A DNA stretch of 64,000 nucleotides from Rarobacter incanus (GCF_006715765.1 NZ_VFNV01000001.1:682001-746000); one strand, 5' to 3'; positions 30,124-41,449 are shown, counted from the first letter of the stretch. The notes: a model not told the origin generated them from the letters alone. Program-made: numbers and translations.

Positions 30124-31620
30124 ATGCCCGGCAATGTTCTGGCGCCCGCGAGCGCCGCCTCACTCACCGATGAGCGCCCCATCATGTTCAACGACGATGT
30201 ACCCCTAGCGGGCCAGCATTTCGATGCAGTCCTGGTGGGCGGCGGAATTATGAGCGCGACGCTCGGCACCTTCTTGTCAATTGTCGAGCCCGGCTGGCGC
30301 ATCCTGCTGGTCGAGAGGCTCGATGATGTGGCACTCGAAAGCTCGAACCCGTGGAACAACGCCGGGACCGGGCACGCGGCCCTGTGCGAGCTGAATTACA
30401 CCCCGCAGCGCCCGGATGGATCCATCGACGTTACTAAGGCCCTGGCGATCAACCGGCAGTTCGAACTGTCGCGACAATTCTGGGCTTCGTTAGTGCGCCG
30501 CGGTCTCTTGACGGACCCGACCAGGTTCCTGTCGGTAACCCCGCACATGACCTTGGTGCACGGGCAGGACAACGTCGACTACCTAGCTCGCAGGCACGCG
30601 GCGCTTTCAGTTCACCCGGGCTTTTCCGCGATGGAATACTCGGCCGATCCAGAGCAGATTCGCCAGTGGGCGCCTTTGCTCGTCGATGGACGCACCACCA
30701 GCACGCCGATCGCCGCAACGAGGGTTGCGCAGGGCACGGACGTCAATTTTGGCGCTCTCACGCACGACCTGATCTCGATACTGAAATCACGAGGCGCGAA
30801 CGTGCTGACCGGGCACGAGGTCAAGGGACTGCGAAAGGTCGGGGATCGGTGGCGCGTGCGCCTGCGCGACGGATCGTGGAACGCCCGCCGCCGCCGGGTG
30901 GACATCACCGCGAATTTCGTGTTCGTGGGCGCTGGCGGGTACGCCTTGCCGCTGCTACAACGATCCGGGATCAAGGAGATCCGCGGCTACGGCGGGTTCC
31001 CGATTTCAGGCAAGTTCCTGCGCACGTTCAACCCGCAAGTCGTCGCGGCCCACCAGGCAAAGGTCTACGGCAAAGCGGCCGTGGGCTCCCCGCCCATGTC
31101 CGTCCCGCACTTAGACACGCGCGTCGTCGATGGCCGCGAAGCGCTCCTTTTCGGCCCCTATGCGGGCTTCAGCCCGCGGTACCTGAAATCGGGTTCCGTC
31201 TTTGACCTTGTCCGTTCCCTGCGACCATCCAACATCGTCTCAATGCTGGGCGCGGGACTGCACAACGTCGACTTGACCGGATACCTCATTGGGCAGTTGG
31301 CGGCACGCGACGAAACCCAGTTCAAGGCTCTTATGGAGTTCTATCCGCGGGCACGACCCGCTGACTGGGAATGGATCACGGCGGGTCAGCGCGTCCAGGT
31401 GATCAAGCGGGACAAGAAGGACGGTGGCCGGTTGGAGTTCGGCACTGAGTTGGTCCTCGGTGACGAAGGGTCGATCGCGGGGCTGCTCGGTGCATCTCCG
31501 GGGGCATCGACCGCCGTATCGACGATGATCGATGTCTTGCAACGCTGCTTCGTAGACCGCATCGACGCATGGCGGCCCCAGCTCGCGGAACTGGTTCCCG
31601 CGGCCTTCGGCGATGAGTGA
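30124..31620 (+). CDS. mqo: Malate:quinone oxidoreductase
   Basis: About 498 residues. The FAD-binding motif [13 protein letters not shown] begins near residue 36. [20 protein letters not shown] and [18 protein letters not shown] are Mqo signatures. It oxidises malate to oxaloacetate at the membrane and passes electrons to quinone, working beside or instead of malate dehydrogenase. An in-frame ATG at 30184 is an alternative start closer to the conserved region. The stop overlaps the rnhA start by 8 bases. Confidence 0.95.
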   Translation: MPGNVLAPASAASLTDERPIMFNDDVPLAGQHFDAVLVGGGIMSATLGTFLSIVEPGWRILLVERLDDVALESSNPWNNAGTGHAALCELNYTPQRPDGSIDVTKALAINRQFELSRQFWASLVRRGLLTDPTRFLSVTPHMTLVHGQDNVDYLARRHAALSVHPGFSAMEYSADPEQIRQWAPLLVDGRTTSTPIAATRVAQGTDVNFGALTHDLISILKSRGANVLTGHEVKGLRKVGDRWRVRLRDGSWNARRRRVDITANFVFVGAGGYALPLLQRSGIKEIRGYGGFPISGKFLRTFNPQVVAAHQAKVYGKAAVGSPPMSVPHLDTRVVDGREALLFGPYAGFSPRYLKSGSVFDLVRSLRPSNIVSMLGAGLHNVDLTGYLIGQLAARDETQFKALMEFYPRARPADWEWITAGQRVQVIKRDKKDGGRLEFGTELVLGDEGSIAGLLGASPGASTAVSTMIDVLQRCFVDRIDAWRPQLAELVPAAFGDE

Positions 31621-32065
31621 GGAGAAGGCACCACCGCAGGTCGAAATGTGGACAGATGGTGCGTGCAAGGGGAACCCGGGCCCCGGCGGGTGGGGTGCAC
31701 TGCTCAAGTCCGGGCCGCACGTCAAGGAACTGTGGGGTGGAGAGGCGGTCACCACGAACAATCGCATGGAGTTGACCGCCGTCATCAAGGCCCTTGGCGC
31801 GCTCAAGAGTCCCAGCCGTGTCACCTTGCACGTTGATTCGACCTACGTCATGAACGGCACCACCAAGTGGATTCATGGTTGGAAGCGCAACGGGTGGCGA
31901 ACCAGCGACAAAAAGCCGGTCAAGAACGAGGACCTGTGGCGTCAACTCGATGCAGCGCTCGCCACGCATCAGGTCGTTTGGAAGTGGGTCAAGGGACATG
32001 CGGGTGACCCCGGCAATGAAAAGGCGGACGAGCTGGCCAACCGGGGTGTTGCCGAAATCCGCTAG
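31613..32065 (+). CDS. rnhA: Ribonuclease HI
   Basis: A 150-residue protein with the DEDD active site: Asp15 ([11 protein letters not shown]), Glu53 (NNRMELTA), Asp75 (LHVDSTYV) and Asp139 (NEKADELA), plus the loop His129 (KGHAGD) and the basic handle (GWKRNGWRT). It cleaves RNA in RNA-DNA hybrids, for primer and R-loop removal. The ATG lies 8 bases inside mqo, so expression depends on the mqo transcript, an unusual pairing. Confidence 0.95.
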   Translation: MSEEKAPPQVEMWTDGACKGNPGPGGWGALLKSGPHVKELWGGEAVTTNNRMELTAVIKALGALKSPSRVTLHVDSTYVMNGTTKWIHGWKRNGWRTSDKKPVKNEDLWRQLDAALATHQVVWKWVKGHAGDPGNEKADELANRGVAEIR

Positions 32066-32186
32066 GGCAATCCAGGCCTTCCCAAAGCCCCACCAAAGCC
32101 GCCCCGAATCCGCATATAAGGTGTTCCTGACCGCCGCGCCGCGGCGATCCTCGATATGCTGGATCGACCCTATCTAGGAGGTAACC

Positions 32187-32630
32187 ATGCCAACCGCTTC
32201 GCCGCGAACCGCGGAAATTCTGCAGGCCACCCTCGTCGATCTGATCGATCTTTCGTTGCTCGGCAAACAGGCCCATTGGAATGTGCACGGACCACACTTT
32301 CGCTCGATTCACCTCGAATTGGACGAGATAGTCACCGACGTCCGCAACTCCTACGACACGGTCGCCGAGCGCCTGGCGCAGTTGGGCGTCTCCCCAGACG
32401 GTCGCGCCGCAACGATTGCTTCGTCTTCCCAGGTGGACGACATCGGCGCGGGCCCCATCGGTTCCGACAAGGTGGTGCGGATCTTCTCCGAACGCATTGA
32501 TGCTGTCAGCGACCGCATCAAGGCCGTGCTTCCGGAACTGGACGAGGACATGCTCACGCAGGACCACCTGATAGCAATCGGCCAGAATCTGGACCAGCAC
32601 GCCTGGTTCCTGCGCTCGCAGATCAAGTAG
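32187..32630 (+). CDS. dps: Dps family DNA-binding/ferroxidase protein
   Basis: A 147-residue ferritin-like protein. Ferroxidase residues are visible at His30 (KQAHWNVHGPHF), His42 and Asp46 (SIHLELDEIV). Dps forms dodecamers that oxidise and store iron with H2O2 and shield DNA in stationary phase. AGGAGG sits 6 bases before the ATG. It is a single gene followed by a strong hairpin. The N-terminus is short and not strongly basic, so DNA binding may be weak; this is inference. Confidence 0.93.
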   Translation: MPTASPRTAEILQATLVDLIDLSLLGKQAHWNVHGPHFRSIHLELDEIVTDVRNSYDTVAERLAQLGVSPDGRAATIASSSQVDDIGAGPIGSDKVVRIFSERIDAVSDRIKAVLPELDEDMLTQDHLIAIGQNLDQHAWFLRSQIK

Positions 32631-32648
32631 CAGGTAGACCGGCAAAGA

Positions 32649-32692
32649 GCAGCGAGGGGGCGCACCGAGCATTCGGTGCGCCCCCTCGCTGC
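32649..32692. terminator. Perfect 20-bp-stem hairpin between dps and the aldo/keto reductase
   Basis: A perfect 20-bp inverted repeat with a GCAT loop starts 19 bases after the dps stop and lies 31 bases from the 3' end of the convergent reductase gene, so it can end transcripts from both sides. No long T-run follows. Confidence 0.85.
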
Positions 32693-32723
32693 GTCTCAAC
32701 GCGAGCGTAATGCCAAAGGATTC

Positions 32724-33581
32724 TCAGAATTCCTCGTAGACAGCCGGATCCTGGTTCGCAAGACGCCCATCTTCGCGGCCCAGTGAGGTAATGGCGGCGA
32801 TGTCCTCGTCGCTCAATGTGAAATCGAAAATGCTGAGGTTTTCCAATTGGCGCGACGGTGTGGCCGACTTCGGCAGCGGGATCGTACCAAGCTGCGTGTG
32901 CCAGCGCAGAATCACCTGCACCGGGGATTTGCCGTGCTTTGCCGCGATCTGTTGCACGATAGGCTCGCTCGCCACCGTGTTGCCGCGCCCCACGGGACTC
33001 CACGACTCCGTCTGGATGCCCAATTCCCGGTGCACCTTGATGGCATCGATCTGCGGGAAGTAGGGGTGAAATTCGATCTGGTTGATGACGGGGACCACTC
33101 CCGTCGCATCGATGACGGCGTGCAGGTGCTCGGGCAGAAAGTTGGAGACGCCCACGGCCTTGATGAGTCCGTCTTTCATCAGGTCAACCAGCGCGCGGTA
33201 CGCCTCAACGTACTTGCCGACCTGCGGGTTCGGCCAGTGAATCAGGTACAGGTCGATGTAGTCCAACCCGGTGCGATACACCGATTCCTGGACGGTGGTG
33301 ATCGCCTGGTCGTACTGCTGGTGGCGGCCGGGGAGCTTGGAGGTGACGAAAATCTGGTCCCTGGGAACCTGCGACGTTCGCACGGCGTGGCCGACCGTGC
33401 CCTCGTTTTCGTAGTTGAACGCGGAGTCAACCAGCCGGTATCCGACGTCCAGCGCCGAACCGATCGCTTTCGAACCATCGACACCATTCAATTTGTAGGT
33501 GCCAAGGCCAACGGCGGGGATTTGCGTACCGTTGTTGAGTCGCACGGCGGGTACAAAGGGTTGCGCGGGGGAAGTTGTCAT
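32724..33581 (-). CDS. Aldo/keto reductase
   Basis: A 285-residue (alpha/beta)8 reductase. Catalytic residues are Asp52, Tyr57 (VDSAFNYENE), Lys82 (TSKLPG) and His115 (LIHWP). The NADPH-binding end contains LPKSATPSRQLENL. It reduces aldehydes, ketones or 2,5-diketo-gluconate-like compounds. ATG at 33581 was chosen because family homology begins with LNNGTQIPAVGLGTYKL. The gene is divergent from a GntR regulator 164 bases away and convergent with dps. Confidence 0.92.
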   Translation of the reverse strand: MTTSPAQPFVPAVRLNNGTQIPAVGLGTYKLNGVDGSKAIGSALDVGYRLVDSAFNYENEGTVGHAVRTSQVPRDQIFVTSKLPGRHQQYDQAITTVQESVYRTGLDYIDLYLIHWPNPQVGKYVEAYRALVDLMKDGLIKAVGVSNFLPEHLHAVIDATGVVPVINQIEFHPYFPQIDAIKVHRELGIQTESWSPVGRGNTVASEPIVQQIAAKHGKSPVQVILRWHTQLGTIPLPKSATPSRQLENLSIFDFTLSDEDIAAITSLGREDGRLANQDPAVYEEF

Positions 33582-33745
33582 GTTTTTCAGGTTACGCCCC
33601 TTGCGAGGATCCGGCGATGCGATGGCGAGTCCACTGCGGCCCGCACCGCCGGGCGAGTACCCGAAATATTGGCATGGCACCCGCCCACACCGCCACCGCG
33701 CGCGGGCTAAGGTTGAACCACACCCCACACGAAAGGTCGCGAACC

Positions 33746-34114
33746 GTGGACATCGGATACGACCCGGCCAGCCCCCTGTCCCCCTTCGAGCAGGTGCGCA
33801 CGAGGATCGCCGCGATGGTCACCGGCGGGGACCTACGCGCAGGCGAACGCCTGCCCACCGTCCGCACCCTGGCTTCCGAACTGGGCCTGGCCGTCAACAC
33901 GGTGGCGCGGTCCTACCGCGAGCTCGAAGCCGCGGGCATCATCGAAACTCGCGGGCGGCAAGGCACATTCGTCAGCTCGGCAGCCGACCACGCGGATCAG
34001 GCCCAGCGGCGGGCAGTCGCCGATTTCGTGCGGATTGCAACAGATCTTAACCTCGGCTGCGACCAGGCATTGACGCTGGTCGCCGAGGAGTTTGCCGCGC
34101 GAGGAGGCGACTAG
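33746..34114 (+). CDS. GntR-family regulator, YtrA type
   Basis: A 122-residue protein. The winged-helix region (LSPFEQVRTRIAAMV, then LPTVRTLASELGLAVNTVARSY, then GIIETRGRQGTFV) is followed only by a short helical tail, typical of the YtrA subfamily, which usually controls adjacent ABC exporters. No ABC genes are present here. GTG at 33746 has GAAAGG upstream. It may regulate the divergent aldo/keto reductase; this is inference. The 3' end overlaps the convergent small membrane gene by 4 bases. Confidence 0.85.
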   Translation: MDIGYDPASPLSPFEQVRTRIAAMVTGGDLRAGERLPTVRTLASELGLAVNTVARSYRELEAAGIIETRGRQGTFVSSAADHADQAQRRAVADFVRIATDLNLGCDQALTLVAEEFAARGGD

Positions 34115-34326
34115 GCGACAAGCGCCGCGACGACGCCCGCCAGCGAGACCAGGGTCACGACCCCGACCGCCGCGAACAGCACCCGGTGCACGCGCAGGAA
34201 CTTCGTGGGCCTGCCCGCGGCATCCCGGGAGCGCTCGTCCGCATTGACTCTGCGCACAAACTGCGGCCAAACCGCGCAGTTGAAGGCGACATTGAGGGCG
34301 AGCAGGATTATCAGGACCGTGTGCAT
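34111..34326 (-). CDS. Small membrane protein, SCO4848 family
   Basis: A 71-residue protein with two membrane segments (TVLIILLALNVAFNCAVWPQF and VHRVLFAAVGVVTLVSLAGVVAAL) joined by a charged loop with NADERS...KFLRVHR. This pattern matches the conserved actinobacterial SCO4848 family of unknown function. Confidence 0.8.
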   Translation of the reverse strand: MHTVLIILLALNVAFNCAVWPQFVRRVNADERSRDAAGRPTKFLRVHRVLFAAVGVVTLVSLAGVVAALVA

Positions 34327-34382
34327 GGCCCCACCCTACTGGCATGCGCGGGCCACCCAGCAAACGTGCCTACGATAGTGAC

Positions 34383-36013
<1,631 letters not shown>

Positions 36014-36023
36014 AGTAATTCTC

Positions 36024-36503
36024 CTAGGTCAGTTTCGCGGCGAGCGCGGTCAGGGTCGCCATTTCTTCTCGGTCCAGATGCTGCCACATGCGTTCGGCAA
36101 CGATCTTCCCGTGCCGTGTTCCAACCGCGCGCTGCAGCTCGCGCCCGCGGTCGCTCAGTCCCAGCAGCACCGACCTGCGGTCGTCCGGATCGTCGGCTCT
36201 GGTCACCAGCCCGCGGCACACCAGGCGGTCGATCAGGCGCGACAGCGCGGGCTGGCTGAGCACGACGCCGCGCAGCACTTCGGACTGGCGCACCGGGCCG
36301 CGCGCCTTCGACAGCGTGTAGAGCACGTCGTATTCGCGCGCGCTTATCTGGTCCCAAATGTCGTCGGCCAGAAACCCGCGCATCATCGAGGCGTGCGCGC
36401 GCAGCAGGGTTTCCCAGGCCAGGTTCGCAATTTTGATCGCCTCGCGATCGAGGCCCCCTTGCGCAACCGCGGGATCAGGCATTCGTGTGTCGGAGGTAGT
36501 CAT
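36024..36503 (-). CDS. MarR-family transcriptional regulator
   Basis: A 159-residue protein with a winged helix: ISAREYDVLYTLSKA, then VLSQPALSRLIDRLVCRGLV, then the wing RADDPDDRRSVLLGLSDRG. MarR proteins are dimers that bind short palindromes and are usually relieved by phenolic or oxidant ligands. The gene is flanked by an LLM oxidoreductase 7 bases upstream and an FMN reductase downstream, and a perfect palindrome lies before the LLM gene. It therefore very likely regulates its own operon. Confidence 0.9.
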   Translation of the reverse strand: MTTSDTRMPDPAVAQGGLDREAIKIANLAWETLLRAHASMMRGFLADDIWDQISAREYDVLYTLSKARGPVRQSEVLRGVVLSQPALSRLIDRLVCRGLVTRADDPDDRRSVLLGLSDRGRELQRAVGTRHGKIVAERMWQHLDREEMATLTALAAKLT

Positions 36504-36510
36504 CGGCGTC

Positions 36511-37698
36511 TCACAGCGCCGGCATGACGGCTGGCTTCGCGGGGTCCGAATCCTGGTAGGGAGAGGTTCCGGTCACGTTATCGCCGCGATTGGCGTTGGG
36601 GCGCGGCTGGCGAGCCGGCTTGTCCCCATATTTTTTATGGACGAGTTCCCCGTGCGTCGGGGCCTCCGCCACCCCATCGGCGCGCCGCGCCGCCATTTCC
36701 TTCCGCACGACGGGGAGGATCTGCTCACCGATGATGTCGAGCTGTTCCAGGACGGTCTTGACGGGCAGCCCGCCGTGGTCGACCAGGAACATCTGGCGTT
36801 GGTAGTCACCAAAGTACTCGGGCAACTCCATGATCCGGTCGATGACCTGCTGCGGACTGCCGACAAACAATGGTGTCGCCTCGCTTACGGTTTCCAAGTC
36901 GGGACCGCCACCATAGACGGGCGACGAATCGAAGTAGGGGCGGAACTCGTTCATCGCATCTTGCGAATTGGGGCGGACAAACAGTTGCGACCCCACGCCA
37001 ACAATCGCCTGCTTTTGGGTGCCGTGACCGTAGTGCTCGAAGCGGCGCCTGTAAAGCTCGATGAGTTTTTGGAAGTGGCGCATGGGCCAGAAGATCCCGT
37101 TGGCGAAGAATCCGTCGCCGTAGTAGGCGGCCTGCTCGGCGATTTCCGGGGTGCGGATCGAGCCGTGCCAGACGAACGGCGGCACGTCGTCAAGGGGGCG
37201 CGGCGTCGAGGTGAACCCCTGCAACGGCGTCCTGTAGCGCCCCTCGAAATCGACCACGTCGTTGTGCCACAGCTTGTGCAGCAGGTTGTAGTTTTCGAGG
37301 GCAAGCGGGAGCGATTCGCGAATGTCCTTGCCGAACCAGGGATACACCGGGGCGGTGTTCCCGCGGCCGAGCATCAGGTCCATCCGCCCGCCGGAGAGGT
37401 GCTGGAGCATCGAGTATTCTTCGGCGATGCGCACCGGGTCGTTCGTTGTGATCAGGGTGGTCGAGGTCGACAGAACGATTTTTTCTGTCTGCGCCGCGAT
37501 GTACGCCAGGAAGGTTGTCGGCGCCGAGGTGTAGAACGGCGAGTTGTGGTGTTCGCCGGTGGCGTAGACGTCGAAGCCTGCATCTTCGGCCTTCTTGGCG
37601 ATCGCCACCGCGTTGCGGATCCGTTCGGCCTCCGATGGAGTAATGCCGCTGACCGGGTCGCGCGTTACGTCGCCCACTGTGAAAATCCCGAACTGCAT
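36511..37698 (-). CDS. LLM-class flavin-dependent oxidoreductase (CE1758-type)
   Basis: About 395 residues from ATG at 37698 (MQFGIFTVGDVTRDP). Luciferase-like monooxygenase features are AEDAGFDVYATGEHHNSPF and HLSGGRMDLMLGRGNTAPVYPWFG. It would use FMNH2 and O2 to oxidise an unknown substrate. It is the first gene of the LLM-marR-FMN reductase operon. The C-terminal ~50 residues are Pro/Asp/Asn-rich. Confidence 0.9.
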   Translation of the reverse strand: MQFGIFTVGDVTRDPVSGITPSEAERIRNAVAIAKKAEDAGFDVYATGEHHNSPFYTSAPTTFLAYIAAQTEKIVLSTSTTLITTNDPVRIAEEYSMLQHLSGGRMDLMLGRGNTAPVYPWFGKDIRESLPLALENYNLLHKLWHNDVVDFEGRYRTPLQGFTSTPRPLDDVPPFVWHGSIRTPEIAEQAAYYGDGFFANGIFWPMRHFQKLIELYRRRFEHYGHGTQKQAIVGVGSQLFVRPNSQDAMNEFRPYFDSSPVYGGGPDLETVSEATPLFVGSPQQVIDRIMELPEYFGDYQRQMFLVDHGGLPVKTVLEQLDIIGEQILPVVRKEMAARRADGVAEAPTHGELVHKKYGDKPARQPRPNANRGDNVTGTSPYQDSDPAKPAVMPAL

Positions 37699-37732
37699 TG
37701 CAACCACTCCATCCGAGCGCGAGACTGCGTTC

Positions 37733-37752
37733 TTGTATGCGTTTGCATACAA
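37733..37752 (-). promoter_or_regulatory. Perfect palindromic operator, probable MarR site
   Basis: TTGTATGC-N4-GCATACAA, a perfect 8-bp inverted repeat starting 35 bases upstream of the LLM ATG. Size and symmetry are typical of MarR-family operators. A related ATCATACG follows directly. Confidence 0.8.
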
Positions 37753-37940
37753 TCATACGTAACCGCGCGCGGATCAGAAATGTTCCCGGAATAATGTGGC
37801 GCTGGTCACCTTCACGCGATCATCGGGTCGCGCATCCCGGCCGGGGCCGGACCGCTGGGCCGCGCTGCCCCCGGCCCGGTTGGCTGGCTGGCCAGTTGGC
37901 TGGCTGGACAGCCAGGCGCATCAGCGCAGGTGACGGCGGG

Positions 37941-38885
37941 TCAGCGGCGGCGATCCGCCCGCAGCCGTTCCTCGGCCACCCTCATCAAGTCATCCGCGCT
38001 CGTGATCGTTCCGCTCGTCCAGCTCACTCCAAAATTGAAGTCCGGCCACACTGACTGCGGAATTCCCCGCGGGACGCAAGCCAAACCGCGAACCTGCGAC
38101 TCCCGGATCGCGTCAACGCTCGCCGCTATGGTCAATTCGTCGGCGTCGGGGAGGGAGACTGCCACGGAAAAGACGCGGCCCGATATCCTTCCGACTTCGG
38201 CCCCCGGCGCCCGGTGATTCCCCAACGATTCACTCACCGCTCGCAGCACCGCGTCGCCCCCGTTGCTCCCGTATGCGGCATTGATCTTCCCAAGTGCACG
38301 CACGCGCACCAGCAAGAGTGCGATGCGGGCGCGCCCGCCCGCCGCCTTCTCGCACCGGCGAGCGAGGTCCGCCATAACGGCCAGCCTCGTGGGGATTCCC
38401 GTCAAGGCGTCGCGGCGCGTGCGGGCGGACAAAGCGGATACGAGCGCCCTCGTCACGTCGCCCGACTCGGCGTATCGCCACTGCTCCCCCGCCACGACAA
38501 TCGGGTCGTACCGCCGTTTGAAGCCGCGCGCCATGGCCCGCGCCGCAGCGTCCGCAATAAGCACCTCGGGCCCCAGCACCAGGGGTGCAAAGTCGGTGAT
38601 CTCTTCCACCCGGCGCCGCGAGTGCACGGCCCGGCCGTAGCCCAGCCGACCCGTCAACATCATCCCGTAGTGGGCGCGCGTGATGAGGCCAAAGCTGTTC
38701 GGATCGTTCCCGGCGACGCCGACGAATCGCAGGCGTTCGGCTCGAAACAGCAGTTCGAGTTCGCTCACCGGCATTTCGGCGCTGACCACGTGCAGATCCT
38801 GCGCGATTTGCCCCAGGGATCGCACTCCACCCACGGCAATCGACGGTTCCGTAAGGGGGCTATTCGCATATGTTTCGTGAAGCAC
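37941..38885 (-). CDS. Degenerate GGDEF-domain protein with N-terminal CBS-like region
   Basis: A 314-residue soluble protein. Residues ~20-150 look like a pair of CBS-type modules. Residues ~155-310 follow the GGDEF fold (TRRDALTGIPTRLAVMADL, then 'INAAYGSNGGDAVLRAVSESL'). The active-site loop that should read GGDEF is ISGRVF in VGRISGRVFSVAV, and the upstream RxxD I-site is absent, so diguanylate cyclase activity is unlikely. It may act as a GTP or c-di-GMP sensor; this is inference. It stands alone between the LLM operon and pfkA. Confidence 0.82.
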   Translation of the reverse strand: MLHETYANSPLTEPSIAVGGVRSLGQIAQDLHVVSAEMPVSELELLFRAERLRFVGVAGNDPNSFGLITRAHYGMMLTGRLGYGRAVHSRRRVEEITDFAPLVLGPEVLIADAAARAMARGFKRRYDPIVVAGEQWRYAESGDVTRALVSALSARTRRDALTGIPTRLAVMADLARRCEKAAGGRARIALLLVRVRALGKINAAYGSNGGDAVLRAVSESLGNHRAPGAEVGRISGRVFSVAVSLPDADELTIAASVDAIRESQVRGLACVPRGIPQSVWPDFNFGVSWTSGTITSADDLMRVAEERLRADRRR

Positions 38886-38966
38886 CCGCCCAGTTTCGCA
38901 TCGCCGCGGGGAGCCATCGGCCCAGGTCAGCGACAGTTTGGTGAGTGTTCACGATCGCTTCAAGGC

Positions 38967-40091
38967 CTAGTCACCTAACCCGGTGCCAACCTTCCTGGCG
39001 GCCTGGACCCACGCGTGATCCGGCGGAACCAACTTCGTCTTTCCGGAAACCTTTGCCAACGGCACCGGCACCGCTTCTTCTCCCTTGGCGGCCACCATCA
39101 CACCAAATTCGCCGTCGGCTACCAGATCAGCGGCGGCAGCACCCAGTCGAGTCGCGAGGACGCGGTCCGCGGCCGATGGCGACCCGCCACGCTGGACGTA
39201 CCCCAAAATCGTCACCCGCGCCTCGAGCCCCGTCGCGGCCTCGAGCTCACGCGCCAGCGTGAACGTGTGCTCCCGCTGGGTATCCTCGACATTTCGCAGG
39301 TGCGCCCGCGCGGCCCGCTGCTGCTCGGGCGTCTTCGCCGCCTTCACTAAAAGGCGCGCTGCTTCGTAGTCCGCGGAATCCTTCACGTCGCGCGCGCCCT
39401 CCGCCACCGCGACGACGGAGAAGCTGGACCCCCGCCGCGTGCGCTCCCCGATGGTGCGTGCGACCGACTCAACCGTGTACGGGATCTCGGGGATCAAGAT
39501 GATGTCGGCCCCGCCAGCGATCCCCGCGCCCAGCGTCAGCCATCCGGCGCGGTGCCCCATGATCTCGGTGAGGATGATCCGGTGGTGCGAGTGCGCGGTC
39601 GAATGGACGCGGTCGATCGCGTCCGTGGCAATTTCCATCGCGGTGGCGAATCCAAACGTCGTATCCGTCTCGGCAATGTCGTTGTCGATTGTTTTCGGCA
39701 AGTGGATGACGTTGAGCCCGGCGTCGACCAGGCGCTTCGCGTTCTTCGCGGTGCCGCCGCCGCCAAGCATAATGAGGCCGTCGAGGCCCTCCCGCTCGTA
39801 GTTCTCTACGACCGTCGGCACCATGTCGACGGGGCCATCCGGGGTCGTGAACTTGTGCACCTTTTCACGCGAGGTGCCCAGGATTGTGCCGCCAATAGTC
39901 AAGATGCCCGCCAGGGCCCGGCCGTCCAGGGGTTCGTGTCGGTCCTCGACAAGCCCGGTGATGCCGTCGCGAAACCCCAGCAGCTCCATGTGGTAGTGGC
40001 CGACCGCGGTCTTCCCGAATCCGCGAATGGCCGCATTCAGTCCCGGGCTATCGCCGCCAGCAGTGAGAATCCCAACCTTCTTGGCAGCCAT
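38967..40091 (-). CDS. pfkA: 6-phosphofructokinase
   Basis: A 374-residue protein. The N-terminus [27 protein letters not shown] (residues 132-139, Lys133 matching E. coli position 124) and [15 protein letters not shown] are PfkA signatures. It phosphorylates fructose 6-phosphate. The glycine at 113, matching E. coli position 104, points to ATP rather than pyrophosphate as donor. The loop reads LGGGGT rather than GGDGT, so the usual Asp103 equivalent is Gly112, which is odd. Confidence 0.93.
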   Translation of the reverse strand: MAAKKVGILTAGGDSPGLNAAIRGFGKTAVGHYHMELLGFRDGITGLVEDRHEPLDGRALAGILTIGGTILGTSREKVHKFTTPDGPVDMVPTVVENYEREGLDGLIMLGGGGTAKNAKRLVDAGLNVIHLPKTIDNDIAETDTTFGFATAMEIATDAIDRVHSTAHSHHRIILTEIMGHRAGWLTLGAGIAGGADIILIPEIPYTVESVARTIGERTRRGSSFSVVAVAEGARDVKDSADYEAARLLVKAAKTPEQQRAARAHLRNVEDTQREHTFTLARELEAATGLEARVTILGYVQRGGSPSAADRVLATRLGAAAADLVADGEFGVMVAAKGEEAVPVPLAKVSGKTKLVPPDHAWVQAARKVGTGLGD

Positions 40092-40153
40092 GGCGCTCTC
40101 CTCTTTGTGGTAAACGTGGTGGTCGAGATTCTATGCGACCGCAGACACAGCGC

Positions 40154-40801
40154 CTACACGGCAGCGGCGGCCTGCGCGATCGGGGTCTCCCCTGAAACCA
40201 CGTCGAATTGCCGACGCTCGCCGTGCCCGGTGACCGCAAGCTCGCAAAGAAGGTCGGCGACATCCGCCCTCGTTATCTCCCCCCGCGCCAAGTCTTGGCC
40301 CAACGTTATGCGCCCGGTGGCCGCCCCGTCCGTGAGCCTGCCCGGGCGCACGATGGTCCAGGCAAGGTCGCGGGCTCGCACCGACGCATCGGCTTCGGCC
40401 TTGGCTCGCAAATAGATTTGAAACACGTCGGTGCTGCCCGGGTCCGCTAGGTCCGCTCCCATCGCGGAGACCACGATGAGCCGCGCCACTCCAGCTATTT
40501 CCGACGCGTCTGCGGCCAGCATCGCACCATCGCGGTCGACCGACCACTTCCTTTCGGCACCGGAGCCGGCGCCCGCTCCCGCGGCGAATACGACGACATC
40601 TGCTCCCCGCACGGTTTCGGTCACCTCGCCAAGGCTCGCATTCTCGATATCGAGAAGCACCCCCGTCGCACCGACCCGCTCCACGTCTGCGACGTGAAGC
40701 GGGTTACGGACGGCACTCACAACGCGCTGTCCGCGGTCCGCCAGCGCGCGCGCAAGGAGCAAGGCGACTTTCCCGTGGCCACCGATGATCACTACCTTCA
40801 T
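40154..40801 (-). CDS. NAD(P)-binding oxidoreductase, atypical SDR (NmrA/YwnB-like)
   Basis: A 215-residue protein starting MKVVIIGGHGKVALLLARAL, a Rossmann dinucleotide motif, with VVFAAGAGAGSG, LIVVSAMGADL and WTIVRPGRLTDGAATG, as in atypical SDRs that bind NAD(P)H and may lack catalysis. The frame runs open further upstream without family features. An in-frame ATG 21 bases upstream is an alternative start. It is 62 bases upstream of pfkA. Confidence 0.85.
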   Translation of the reverse strand: MKVVIIGGHGKVALLLARALADRGQRVVSAVRNPLHVADVERVGATGVLLDIENASLGEVTETVRGADVVVFAAGAGAGSGAERKWSVDRDGAMLAADASEIAGVARLIVVSAMGADLADPGSTDVFQIYLRAKAEADASVRARDLAWTIVRPGRLTDGAATGRITLGQDLARGEITRADVADLLCELAVTGHGERRQFDVVSGETPIAQAAAAV

Positions 40802-40902
40802 AGCCACCGAGACTACCCGCATGGCCGCCGCTGTGTGGCCACCGGCGACCGCGCGAACAGCCGAAACCACCAGCGGGCGCGCAACGCCGACCGACCGCGC
40901 GG

Positions 40903-41331
40903 TCAGTCCTGCGCGAGCGTCGCCTGGAGCGTTATGTCGATGCCGGACAGTGCGACCGAGACAGGGCACCCCGATTTCGCTTCCGCGGCAATTCGCTGGA
41001 AATCCTGCTCCGAAATGCCCGGGACGCTTGCCGTCACCGTCAGTGCGCTGCCGGTGATGCCTACACCCGGCTTGAAACCGACGGATGCGGCGACATCGAC
41101 GGAGGTGGGAGGGGTACCGAACTCCGTCAGCGCGTTGCTGAATGCCATGGCGAAACACGCCGAATGCGCCGCCGCAATCAGTTCCTCGGGAGTAGTTGTC
41201 TTGTCGGAGCCCTCTGAACGCGCCTTCCAATCGACAGGCAGGTCAGCTGCGCCCGAACTCACCAGATTCACCCGACCGGATCCCTCGAACAGGGTTCCCT
41301 GCCACTTTGTTGCAGCCTTGCTCACGACCAT
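40903..41331 (-). CDS. OsmC-family peroxiredoxin
   Basis: A 142-residue protein. The two redox cysteines are Cys59 (AAAHSACFAMAF) and Cys122 (KSGCPVS), with Glu50 (TTPEELIAAAH), as in OsmC/Ohr thiol peroxidases. These reduce organic hydroperoxides. The ATG at 41331 has GAAGGAGG just upstream, so I chose it over the longer frame. It starts 118 bases from the thioesterase gene. Confidence 0.92.
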   Translation of the reverse strand: MVVSKAATKWQGTLFEGSGRVNLVSSGAADLPVDWKARSEGSDKTTTPEELIAAAHSACFAMAFSNALTEFGTPPTSVDVAASVGFKPGVGITGSALTVTASVPGISEQDFQRIAAEAKSGCPVSVALSGIDITLQATLAQD

Positions 41332-41449
41332 GATGGCCTCCTTCAATCGGTTCGGTTGTTGCATGACCACTGTTGCACACTTGTCCGGATTTATCCCGAT
41401 TGCCGGGGCACCTGCGCAAAGCGGCCCGGCGGACGGCGCAACCTAACAG

